This document shows, in pieces, positions 1 through 5,752 of a stretch of 7,446 bases of DNA. The translations under genes were made by a program, and so were the position numbers. The stretch's first letter is position 1, and each line of letters opens with the position of its first letter. Location of the stretch: positions 1 to 7,446 of the forward strand of contig WQUE01000060.1 of the NCBI GenBank assembly GCA_009785885.1, read 5' to 3'. The notes under the pieces were generated by a model, which worked only from the letters and a program-made list of their open reading frames with translations, was not told where the DNA came from and searched no databases. This DNA is from Actinomycetes bacterium. Lineage in GTDB: Bacteria > Actinomycetota > Actinomycetes > Propionibacteriales > Propionibacteriaceae.

Positions 1-569
1 ACGATCAGCTCGCGGGCGGCGGCGTTGTGCTCGGCGATGATGTTCTGCGCGAACAGCGACGCCTGGTCGGCGGCCGTCCACGCGCCGAGCGACTGCCGGA
101 TCGGCACGATGTCGTTGTCGATCGTCTTCGGCAGGCCGACGACGGTCAGCGGGTAGTCGTGTTCACCGAGGTAGCGCGCCAGGTCGGCCGCGGTTGTGTT
201 CGTGTCGTCGCCGCCGATCGTGTGCAGCACGTCGACCCCGTCCGCGATGAGACGGTCCGCCGCGACCTGGAGGGGATCGGTGTGCTTCGGGATCAGGTGC
301 CGCTTCACCAGGTCGCCGACGTTGGTGAGCTTCACGCGGGAGTTGCCGATCGGCGATCCGCCGAACGCGTACAGCCGCTCGGCATGTTCGCGCACGGCAG
401 GCGTGACGGCGACGTAATCGCCCTTCAACAGCCCCTCGTAGCCGTGCCGGTAGGCGATGATGTCGACCTGCGGCGCGACCTGGGTGTAGTGCTGGATGAG
501 GCCTGCGATGGCTGATGACAGGCAAGGGGCGAAGCCGCCCGCGGTCAAAAGCGCGACCTTCGAGACCAT
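1..569 (-). CDS. pfp: Pyrophosphate--fructose 6-phosphate 1-phosphotransferase (PPi-PFK), N-terminal part
   Basis: The enzyme reversibly phosphorylates fructose 6-phosphate to fructose 1,6-bisphosphate in the cytoplasm with pyrophosphate in place of ATP. The first 189 residues are visible; the rest runs off the left edge (whole enzymes are about 400 residues). The N-terminus MVSKVALLTAGGFAPCLSSA carries the GG phosphate-binding turn. Residues 119-124 are GGDDTN and 147-153 are PKTIDND. The second Asp of GGDD and the Lys of PKTIDND are the family markers of PPi use; ATP enzymes have GGDG and PGTIDND. The catalytic Asp pair of TIDND is intact. The ATG at 569 is preceded by GGAGGA (579-574), which fixes the start. 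The protein closely resembles, from memory, the propionibacterial PPi-PFK. It lies 92 bases downstream of the cyclo-ligase gene on the same strand and could be co-transcribed with it or use its own promoter. Confidence 0.93.
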   Translation of the reverse strand, partial: MVSKVALLTAGGFAPCLSSAIAGLIQHYTQVAPQVDIIAYRHGYEGLLKGDYVAVTPAVREHAERLYAFGGSPIGNSRVKLTNVGDLVKRHLIPKHTDPLQVAADRLIADGVDVLHTIGGDDTNTTAADLARYLGEHDYPLTVVGLPKTIDNDIVPIRQSLGAWTAADQASLFAQNIIAEHNAAARELI

Positions 570-608
570 GGGAGTCCTCCGTGGGTTGTGGGATGTACAA
601 GCCACTCC

Positions 609-614
609 AGTCTA
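609..614 (-). promoter_or_regulatory. Candidate -10 box for the PPi-PFK gene
   Basis: TAGACT on the minus strand fits the actinobacterial TANNNT -10 pattern and would start a transcript near 602, giving a leader of about 33 bases before the ATG at 569. No convincing -35 is seen at 16-19 bases. It lies in the only gap (570-661) between the cyclo-ligase and PPi-PFK genes. Confidence 0.25.
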
Positions 615-661
615 GTGTGGCGACTCGTGGGTGGTGAGCGAAAACGTCAGTTGGACGGCCG

Positions 662-1303
662 TCACGCCCCGTCCACCGGAATCACGCCGCTGGGGAGTGC
701 GAGCGCCTGCACCGGCTGGTCGTACGGACTCGCGGGCAGCGAGTCGACGACCTCGTCGTCGTTCAGCAACAGGCAGACGGGCGCGTCGGGGCGTCGGTGG
801 TCCAGGGCCCGGTCGTACCAGCCGGCGCCCCGGCCGAGCCGGTCGCCCCGGCGCGACCCCGCGAGGCCCGGGGCGAGGATCACGTCGGCCTCTGCCAGTG
901 CACCCGCGCCGAGGGAGGGGCCGTCGACCTCCACCAGGCCGCCGGTGCGCCGCAGGGGCGAGGCGGGTGTGACGGTGGCCCAGTCGGGGTGCCAAACGCC
1001 CGCGTCGTCGCGCCGCAGGGCCGGCGCCAGCACCCGGGCGCCCCTGTCCCACAGCCACGCGATCAGGGCGGACGTGCCGGGCTCGTCGCCGACGGCCAGG
1101 TAGCAGGCGACCGTGTTCACCTCTGGCCGTGACGTGAGCCAGGCGACGACTGCGGCGGTGCGGTGCGCGTCGTCGTCCGCTCGCGCCTCGGGTGTGCGGC
1201 GGCCCCGCTGCGCCAAGATGTCCCGGCGGAGCGCCGCCTTCGAGGAGGTCGAGCTCCGGGCGTCGGCACTCCCGGAGCGTCGGGACGGCCCGATTTCATC
1301 CAC
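662..1303 (-). CDS. 5-formyltetrahydrofolate cyclo-ligase (MTHFS family)
   Basis: The protein should catalyse ATP-dependent conversion of 5-formyl-THF to 5,10-methenyl-THF in one-carbon metabolism. With the GTG start at 1303 it has 213 residues, close to the usual 180-210. Family landmarks in order are SKAALRRDIL (21-30, the basic N-terminal substrate-binding helix), YLAVGDEP (68-75, usually Y-x-S-x-x-x-E), APGLAG (144-149) and RGDRLGRGAGWYDRAL (152-167), the ATP/phosphate loop typical of the family. Near the C-terminus the usual PHD-x-P is PYDQP (193-197), so a commonly conserved His is Tyr here. The start was chosen because the conserved region begins at residue 22 and no other start codon lies close upstream of it; the ATG at 1438 would lie far inside the divergent gene. 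No Shine-Dalgarno is seen, consistent with a leaderless message. In many actinobacteria this gene sits beside galU and the glp cluster. Confidence 0.9.
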   Translation of the reverse strand: MDEIGPSRRSGSADARSSTSSKAALRRDILAQRGRRTPEARADDDAHRTAAVVAWLTSRPEVNTVACYLAVGDEPGTSALIAWLWDRGARVLAPALRRDDAGVWHPDWATVTPASPLRRTGGLVEVDGPSLGAGALAEADVILAPGLAGSRRGDRLGRGAGWYDRALDHRRPDAPVCLLLNDDEVVDSLPASPYDQPVQALALPSGVIPVDGA

Positions 1304-1309
1304 ACGCCT

Positions 1310-1315
1310 ATGGTA
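1310..1315 (-). promoter_or_regulatory. Candidate leaderless promoter (-10) for the cyclo-ligase gene
   Basis: TACCAT on the minus strand (1315-1310) is followed by six bases and then GTG at 1303. This is the geometry of an actinobacterial leaderless start, where TANNNT sits 6-7 bases before a first-base start codon. A weak TTGCGT (1341-1336) lies 20 bases further upstream. The box overlaps the beginning of glp on the other strand, whose two possible ATGs are at 1310 and 1322. There is no Shine-Dalgarno before the GTG. Confidence 0.4.
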
Positions 1316-1321
1316 AGGACC

Positions 1322-2521
1322 ATGGCACTGTTTGGACGCAAGGGGACCGCGCCCTCCGGGGACGAGGTGGAGACGCCGCGGCGCACGCTTGCGGCGCCGC
1401 CCGCGGATGTGGATGGGCGGCGCGGGCTGGACGAACACCGGGCGTGGGTGTTGTCCATGATCGAGCCGTTGGCGCCGCTCGGGCTCGGCCTGGCGGACGC
1501 GGCCGGACTGTACCTGTGCGAGGACATACGCGCCGACACCGACCTGCCGCCCGTGCCGCTCGCCGAGACGGATGGCTTCGCGATCTCCGCCGCCAGCCGG
1601 GCCACCACGACGCCGGTCGGCGCCGGGGAACCGCTACCGGCCGGCACCGACACGGTCGTGCCGGCGTGGTTGTGCGCCGTCGACGCGGCCGGGGTGCTCC
1701 GGGTGACCGGCCAGGTGTGCCAGGGGGACTGGGTCCGTCCGGCCGGGGCCGACGCGGCCGTCGGCGAGCACGTCGCCCGCGACGGCGACCTCGTGTCGCC
1801 GCGACGTGCGGCGTTGCTGGCCCAGGCCGGCTATGACCGGCTGCTCGTGCGGCCGCGCGCCCGGGTTGTCGTCGTCGCGGTGGATCGCCCCGCCGGCGAA
1901 CGTCCGGCGGCGACCGCGTCGGGATCGGCACTGGTGACGGGCGCGCTGCGGCAGGAGGGCGTGACGGTCTGGCGCGTGGCCGTGCCGGCCGGGGATGCCG
2001 AGGCCGTGGCCGAAACGATCGGCAACGAGCTGATCCGGGCCGATCTGGTCGTATGCTGCGGTGGCCTGGAGGAGGACGAGTCGGTGCTGGCCGGCGTGTT
2101 GGCCGGGATGGGCCCCCTGGATGTCGTGTCGCTCGCGATCGAGCCCGGCGGGCGCTACGGCTTCGGGCTGGTCGGGGAGGAGTCCGTGCCGCTGCTGGCG
2201 GTGCCGGCGACCGCCGCCGCCGCCCTCGTCGCCCACCTGGCCCTGATCCGGCCCGTCGTGCAGGCGCTGGGCGGCGCCGCGGCACCAGTCACGACGGTCG
2301 CCCACCCGGTCACCCACGCCCTGCCGGGGGCGCAGGTTCGCCAGTTCGTGCCGGGGAGTCTCGTGCCGCACCGGTCCGGCGCGTCCGGTGTGCGCCCGTT
2401 GGCGTCGCGGGGTGTGTGGCCGGCCCGGGCCCTGGTGGCCGCCGACGTCCTCATGGACGTGCCCGCCGGGCACGTGATCCGGCCGGGCGACCCAGTGGCC
2501 TGCTGGCCGCTGCAGGCGTGA
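1322..2521 (+). CDS. glp: Gephyrin/MoeA-like protein Glp, molybdotransferase motifs lost
   Basis: The 399-residue protein has MoeA/gephyrin E-domain architecture, but position in the Glp-GNAT-SepX locus points to cell division. In Corynebacterium glutamicum the gephyrin-like Glp binds FtsZ and a membrane receptor. Recognisable MoeA blocks are a helical start (GLDEHRAWVL, 35-44), DLPPVPLAETDGFA (74-87; family norm NSAMDGYA), PAGTDTVV (106-113), a beta-rich domain (133-177) with GDWVRPAGAD, a MogA-like domain (about 178-318) and a C-terminal barrel (about 324-399). Active-site motifs are changed: STGDEL is VVAVDRP (184-190), GGVSxGxxD is GGLEEDESV (247-255), KPGKP is EPGGR (274-278) and PGNP is PATA (295-298). 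Molybdenum insertion therefore looks unlikely. The N-terminal 30 residues are a basic, Pro-rich extension. Start: ATG 1322 has AAGGA only 2 bases upstream; ATG 1310 in the same frame would add four residues. Confidence 0.82.
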   Translation: MALFGRKGTAPSGDEVETPRRTLAAPPADVDGRRGLDEHRAWVLSMIEPLAPLGLGLADAAGLYLCEDIRADTDLPPVPLAETDGFAISAASRATTTPVGAGEPLPAGTDTVVPAWLCAVDAAGVLRVTGQVCQGDWVRPAGADAAVGEHVARDGDLVSPRRAALLAQAGYDRLLVRPRARVVVVAVDRPAGERPAATASGSALVTGALRQEGVTVWRVAVPAGDAEAVAETIGNELIRADLVVCCGGLEEDESVLAGVLAGMGPLDVVSLAIEPGGRYGFGLVGEESVPLLAVPATAAAALVAHLALIRPVVQALGGAAAPVTTVAHPVTHALPGAQVRQFVPGSLVPHRSGASGVRPLASRGVWPARALVAADVLMDVPAGHVIRPGDPVACWPLQA

Positions 2522-2531
2522 GGCGCGATCC

Positions 2532-3245
2532 GTGACCGGGCAGCCGGGACGAAGCGCGGGGGGACGATGGCCCCCGGGCGTCGTCATCCCGGACGACGAC
2601 GGCTGGCCGGTCGTGCTGCGGGCCGGAGCGCTCGTCCTGCGGCCGATGTACCGCGGTGACGACGACGCGTGGACGGATCTGCGCGCCCGGAACCGGGAGT
2701 GGCTGCAGCCGTGGGAGGCGACGTCGCCCCCCGAGGCCGGGTTGTGGCGCCAGACCGTGCCCCAGATGCGGCGCCAGCAGTGGCAGTGGGCGCGGGCCGG
2801 GACGAGCCGCAACTGGGTGATGGCGTGGGACGCCGGCTGGCCCGCGCAGGAGGCGCCGGTGCGACGCACGCGGCTGATCGGCTCGGTCACGGTCGCCGGG
2901 ATCACGTGGGGGTCGCTGCGGTGCGCCTCGGTGGGGTACTGGATCGGGCAGGATTGGGCCGGCCGCGGCTTGACGCCGCTCGCCGTGGCGCTGGCAGGCG
3001 ACTACTGTCTCAGCGTTCTGCGGCTGCACCGGCTCCAGATCGACGTCCGTCCCGAGAACGTCCGCAGCCTGCGCGTCGTCGCCAAGCTCGGTCTGCGTTC
3101 CGAGGGTCTCAAGGTGCGTTACCTGCATATCGCCGGCGCCTGGGCCGATCATGTGGCGTTCGCGATCGACGCCGACGAGGTGAACGGTTCGCTTGTGGCC
3201 CGCGCGTTGACCGGCCGGGGAGTGCCGACCGGCGACGCGGTGTGA
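2532..3245 (+). CDS. GNAT family N-acetyltransferase, RimJ-like
   Basis: The 237-residue cytoplasmic protein should transfer acetyl from acetyl-CoA to a protein or small-molecule amine. RimJ itself acetylates the N-terminus of ribosomal protein S5, but the target here is unknown. The fold begins at LRAGALVLRPMYRGDD (29-44) after a flexible Gly/Pro-rich leader. The segment RNREWLQPWEATSPP (53-67) is typical of RimJ-like actinobacterial proteins. The CoA-binding motif is WAGRGLTPLAVAL (142-154), followed by RPENVRSLRVVAKLG (173-187), the usual asparagine-containing motif B. A C-terminal RYLHIAGAWADHVAF (196-210) closes the domain. The GTG start lies 10 bases after the glp stop with GTGAGG at 2518-2523 as a plausible ribosome site, so the two genes are almost certainly co-transcribed. 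An internal start nearer the conserved domain cannot be excluded. Confidence 0.88.
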   Translation: MTGQPGRSAGGRWPPGVVIPDDDGWPVVLRAGALVLRPMYRGDDDAWTDLRARNREWLQPWEATSPPEAGLWRQTVPQMRRQQWQWARAGTSRNWVMAWDAGWPAQEAPVRRTRLIGSVTVAGITWGSLRCASVGYWIGQDWAGRGLTPLAVALAGDYCLSVLRLHRLQIDVRPENVRSLRVVAKLGLRSEGLKVRYLHIAGAWADHVAFAIDADEVNGSLVARALTGRGVPTGDAV

Positions 3246-3300
3246 GGCCCGATCACGCGACACTCCGCCCGGGTTCCGCCCGTCGGGAGGCATCGGCCCT

Positions 3301-3306
3301 TACCGT
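3301..3306 (+). promoter_or_regulatory. Candidate leaderless promoter (-10) for sepX
   Basis: TACCGT fits TANNNT and ends seven bases before the ATG at 3314, the spacing of a leaderless transcript. No clear -35 is visible, and the only G-rich run nearby (GGGAGG, 3285-3290) is about 23 bases from the ATG, too far for a ribosome site. If real, sepX can be transcribed apart from glp and the acetyltransferase gene. Confidence 0.3.
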
Positions 3307-3313
3307 GGTGGGC

Positions 3314-4090
3314 ATGGCACCAGCTGTCGTCATCGGGGTAATCTGCGCCGCCTGGTTGGCGTACCTGCTGCCGTGGCTGCTCAAGTACCGCGGGCAAACC
3401 GTCGAGGAGAGCGTCGACGCCGTCGACAGCTTCGCCCAGTCGATGGTCATCCTGCGGCGGGGCGACCTGCCGATCCCGGACGGCGACGGGGAACACACTC
3501 CGGACCGTGAGATCTCGACGCCGCTGCTCCGCAATGCCGCCCGCGAGGAGATCGCGCTCCAGGCTCGCCGGGCCACCCGGCGCCGCCGCATCGGGCTGGC
3601 CATCAGCCTGCTGATCGTGGTGGCGGGCACGCTTGCCCCGTTCGCGACGCCGGCACCCGTGTGGGTCGTCGGTGTCGGGCCGGCGATGCTCGTGATCTGG
3701 GTGTTCGTCGCCCACGCGAGCGTCGGGATCATCAACCGCCGTCTCGACCGCGATCTGGAGGTGCTGGCGCACGGCTGGGACGAGAAGACGACCGTGATCG
3801 GGGCCGCCGCTCCGGACGCCGCGGCCGGGCACGAGCAGTCGGTCGACCTGTCACGCCCACTGGCCGCCGGCAACCTGCATGCCCCGGTCGCCGTCGCACC
3901 GTTGACGTATGCGAACCGTCCGCTCCTGCCCCGGTCCGTGCGCACCGTCGACCTGTCGGCCCCACTGCCGCGCCGGACCGGCCCGGCGTTCCCGGTGGCC
4001 GCCGCGTTCCCGCAAGAGCCGCTGCCGCTCGGCCAGGCGACCTCCGGCGAGGCCGAGGACAGCGGCGAACTGCGTGCCGTCGGCGAGTGA
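3314..4090 (+). CDS. sepX: SepX/GlpR-family division membrane protein
   Basis: The 258-residue protein is recognised by topology, context and motifs as the conserved actinobacterial membrane protein called SepX in Streptomyces and GlpR (Glp receptor) in Corynebacterium. It supports septation and Glp localisation. Helix 1 is residues 2-23 (ending AAWLAYLLPWLL). A cytoplasmic loop (24-93) includes SFAQSMVILRRG and the basic stretch RRATRRRR (85-92). Helix 2 (about 93-113) and helix 3 (about 116-140) form a hairpin. The tail (141-258) is Pro/Ala-rich and probably disordered. It contains two copies of VDLSxPL (177-183 and 212-218). Start: ATG 3314 gives a membrane segment directly at the N-terminus; GTGs at 3305 and 3308 would add three or two residues. 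It ends 5 bases from the convergent enolase-like gene. Position after glp and the GNAT gene matches the known locus order. Confidence 0.8.
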   Translation: MAPAVVIGVICAAWLAYLLPWLLKYRGQTVEESVDAVDSFAQSMVILRRGDLPIPDGDGEHTPDREISTPLLRNAAREEIALQARRATRRRRIGLAISLLIVVAGTLAPFATPAPVWVVGVGPAMLVIWVFVAHASVGIINRRLDRDLEVLAHGWDEKTTVIGAAAPDAAAGHEQSVDLSRPLAAGNLHAPVAVAPLTYANRPLLPRSVRTVDLSAPLPRRTGPAFPVAAAFPQEPLPLGQATSGEAEDSGELRAVGE

Positions 4091-4095
4091 CGCCC

Positions 4096-5349
4096 CTAGT
4101 CCATGCGGAGCGACGGATCGGCGGCGGCGATGTCGGCCAGCCGGTTGTACTTCGCGATGCTCTCCCGGCGCCCCGGCGAACCCGCCCTGATCTGATCCGC
4201 GCCGCAGGCCACGGCGAGATCGACGATGAAGGAGTCCATGGTTTCCCCGCAGCGGTCGGACACGACGGTCGCCAGGCCTGCCTCGCGGCAAGCGGACACG
4301 GCCTCGAGTGTCTGGGTGATCGTGCCGACCTGCGTCGGGGCGAGCAGCGCCGCGGTGGCGAGGTCCGCGCGCGTGCGGATCAGTGCCGCCTTCGTGCCGA
4401 AGATCTCGTCGCCGACGAGGCGGACCCGCTCGCCGATCTGGTCGACCAGGGCACGCCAGCCGGCCTCGTCTTGCTCGGCCAGAGGATCCTCCAGGCCCCA
4501 CACCGGGTAGGCCTCGACCAGCTCCACGTAGCGCGCCACCATGTCGCCGCTCGTCAGGCACTCGTCGTTCACCAGGTACGTTCCGTCGGGCTGCCGGAAC
4601 TGGCCGGCGGCAACGTCCAGGCTCACGACGATCCCGTCGGGGCCGGCCGGGTAGCCGGCGTCGGTGATCGCGCCGATGACCTGGCGAATCGCCAGTTCCG
4701 GGGTCGCGAGGGTGGCCGCGAAACCGCCCTGGTCCCCGGTCGCGGAGGACTGGGCGTGGAGCGCCAGGCGCTGCTTCAGGGCGGCGTACACGTCGGCGCC
4801 CGCCTGGAGTGCCTCCGTCATCGTCCTGGCCCCCACGGGGCAGATCATGAAATCCTGGAACGCCTGCGGGGAGTCCGCGTGGCGTCCGCCCTCCATCACG
4901 ACGAAAGCCGGGACCGGCAGGCGGCGCGGCGAGCCCACACCGGGAAGCCACGAGAAGAGCGGCGTGCCCGCTTCGGTGGCCAACGCCCGGGCGAGCGCCG
5001 TGGACACGCCGACGACGGCGTTGGCGCCCAGGCCGGACTTGTCGGGGGCCGGATCCAGGTCGCACAGGGCGGCGTCGACCTCGGCAAGAGTCTCCCAGGT
5101 CCGGTCGAGGAGTGCCGCGCTGATCGGGCCCTCGACGTGGCTGCAGGCCTGCAGCACACCGTTGCCCTCGAACCGGTCGGGGTCGCCGTCGCGCAGCGGG
5201 ACCGCCTCGTGCGGGCCGATCGATTCCCCCGAGGGGACGCCGGCGTCGCCGACCGCCCCTCCCTCCAGCCGGGCGCTGACCTGCAGCGTGGGTCTGGATC
5301 GAGAATCGACAATTTCCATGGCCGACAAGGCCTTGATTCGAAAAGCCAC
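4096..5349 (-). CDS. Enolase-like protein with lost catalytic residues
   Basis: The 417-residue protein aligns over its full length with enolase (usually 425-435 residues), the 2-phosphoglycerate/PEP enzyme, but appears not to be a normal hydratase. Metal ligands are present: D245 (LDVAA), E287 (LEDP) and D314 (VGDE). The mobile loop PSGESIG (39-45), H157 (GGRHAD) and R366 also remain. Changes by eye alignment to E. coli enolase are: catalytic Glu of GDEGG to Q207; catalytic base Lys of LIKxNQ to A337 (LLAPTQ); His of SHRS to D365 with Ser to C367; Lys of QIKTG to R388; Glu of QEFM to D166. The frame is open and otherwise well conserved, so it looks maintained and specialised, not a decaying pseudogene. 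A GTG start with GGAAGGAG five bases upstream fixes the N-terminus. It stands alone on its strand. Another gene presumably encodes the working glycolytic enolase. Its substrate or binding partner is unknown. Confidence 0.87.
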   Translation of the reverse strand: MAFRIKALSAMEIVDSRSRPTLQVSARLEGGAVGDAGVPSGESIGPHEAVPLRDGDPDRFEGNGVLQACSHVEGPISAALLDRTWETLAEVDAALCDLDPAPDKSGLGANAVVGVSTALARALATEAGTPLFSWLPGVGSPRRLPVPAFVVMEGGRHADSPQAFQDFMICPVGARTMTEALQAGADVYAALKQRLALHAQSSATGDQGGFAATLATPELAIRQVIGAITDAGYPAGPDGIVVSLDVAAGQFRQPDGTYLVNDECLTSGDMVARYVELVEAYPVWGLEDPLAEQDEAGWRALVDQIGERVRLVGDEIFGTKAALIRTRADLATAALLAPTQVGTITQTLEAVSACREAGLATVVSDRCGETMDSFIVDLAVACGADQIRAGSPGRRESIAKYNRLADIAAADPSLRMD

Positions 5350-5354
5350 AACGG

Positions 5355-5362
5355 CTCCTTCC
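5355..5362 (-). promoter_or_regulatory. Strong Shine-Dalgarno fixing the GTG start of the enolase-like gene
   Basis: GGAAGGAG on the minus strand is separated by five bases from GTG at 5349. This selects GTG over the in-frame ATG at 5319, which lies inside the conserved region, and over upstream starts that would add residues not seen in enolases. Confidence 0.8.
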
Positions 5363-5501
5363 ACATCATGTGTCCACAAAGGACGTACTAGTGAAGGCGT
5401 CGTTCCGGCTGGGAGCCAGACCACAATGGTGTGCGACCGGTCGGCAACGCCGCCCGCGGGGGCCCGGAGCCGCTTCGTGCGACAACACGGGGGGTGTCAG
5501 T

Positions 5502-5527
5502 CCCTGCTGAGCGCGATATTAGCAGGG
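5502..5527. repeat. Inverted repeat CCCTGCT-N12-AGCAGGG, possible operator
   Basis: Two perfect 7-base arms (5502-5508 and 5521-5527) flank a 12-base spacer. On the minus strand the repeat covers the candidate -10 of the enolase-like gene, so it could be a repressor site. It could instead fold as an RNA hairpin. No regulator family was recognised from the arms. Confidence 0.45.
5516..5524 (-). promoter_or_regulatory. Candidate extended -10 promoter for the enolase-like gene
   Basis: The minus strand reads TGC-TAATAT, an extended -10 (TGN plus a box close to TATAAT), rare in DNA this GC-rich. The -35 is weak (TGGCCG at 17 bases, 5544-5539). Transcription would begin near 5509, leaving a leader of about 160 bases before GTG 5349. 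Confidence 0.4.
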
Positions 5528-5538
5528 GAACCAAGCCT

Positions 5539-5576
5539 CGGCCAGCGTGACAGGCCGCCAAGTTCGATTCCCGAAC
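5539..5576. repeat. Two short adjacent inverted repeats
   Basis: CGGCC-N9-GGCCG (5539-5557) is followed by GTTCG-ATTCC-CGAAC (5562-5576). Together with the repeat at 5502-5527 they form three successive stem-capable elements within 75 bases. The arms are only five bases, so each alone could be chance. Confidence 0.35.
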
Positions 5577-5752
5577 CGTTTTCAACTACATGCCGCCGTG
5601 AGATTCGATGTGGCGGGCGATGTTCATTTTCGGGGACGATCACACCTTGTATTCAGGGGAATGCCGAATCCGTTTTTCGCGAGTATCCTCCTGTGTCGAC
5701 CCGAAGACACGCCTTGGGCGATTGTCATGAGTGGCATGGTCATTTGCGGGTC

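Noticed and set aside
1304..1438. Longer N-terminus of the cyclo-ligase from ATG 1438.
   Set aside because: It would overlap glp coding by over 100 bases and adds a basic segment unlike the family.
1634..2905. Minus-strand open frame of 423 codons opposite glp and the acetyltransferase gene.
   Set aside because: Long antisense frames are expected at this GC content; its product is Arg/Gly/His-rich with no family motifs and spans two well-supported genes.
4091..4095. Bidirectional terminator between sepX and the enolase-like gene.
   Set aside because: The gap is only five bases and no stem with adequate arms was found around it.
3661..5391. Plus-strand open frame of 576 codons opposite the enolase-like gene.
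   Set aside because: It is composition-driven antisense; it overlaps the sepX end in another frame and has no motifs.
5523..5536. Plus-strand GGGGAACCAAG resembles a conserved part of the c-di-AMP (ydaO-type) riboswitch.
   Set aside because: The following GGGGTGAAT block and the GTCAGCTAACC block are absent, and no plus-strand gene lies downstream.
5561..5576. GTTCGATTCC looks like a tRNA T-arm and could mark an integration site.
   Set aside because: The flanking bases do not form a T-stem, no acceptor, anticodon or D arms are present, and no integrase is nearby.
5624..5743. Minus-strand open frame of 39 codons between the permease and the enolase-like gene.
   Set aside because: It has no ribosome site, no hydrophobic or conserved pattern, and lies beyond the terminator-like hairpin.
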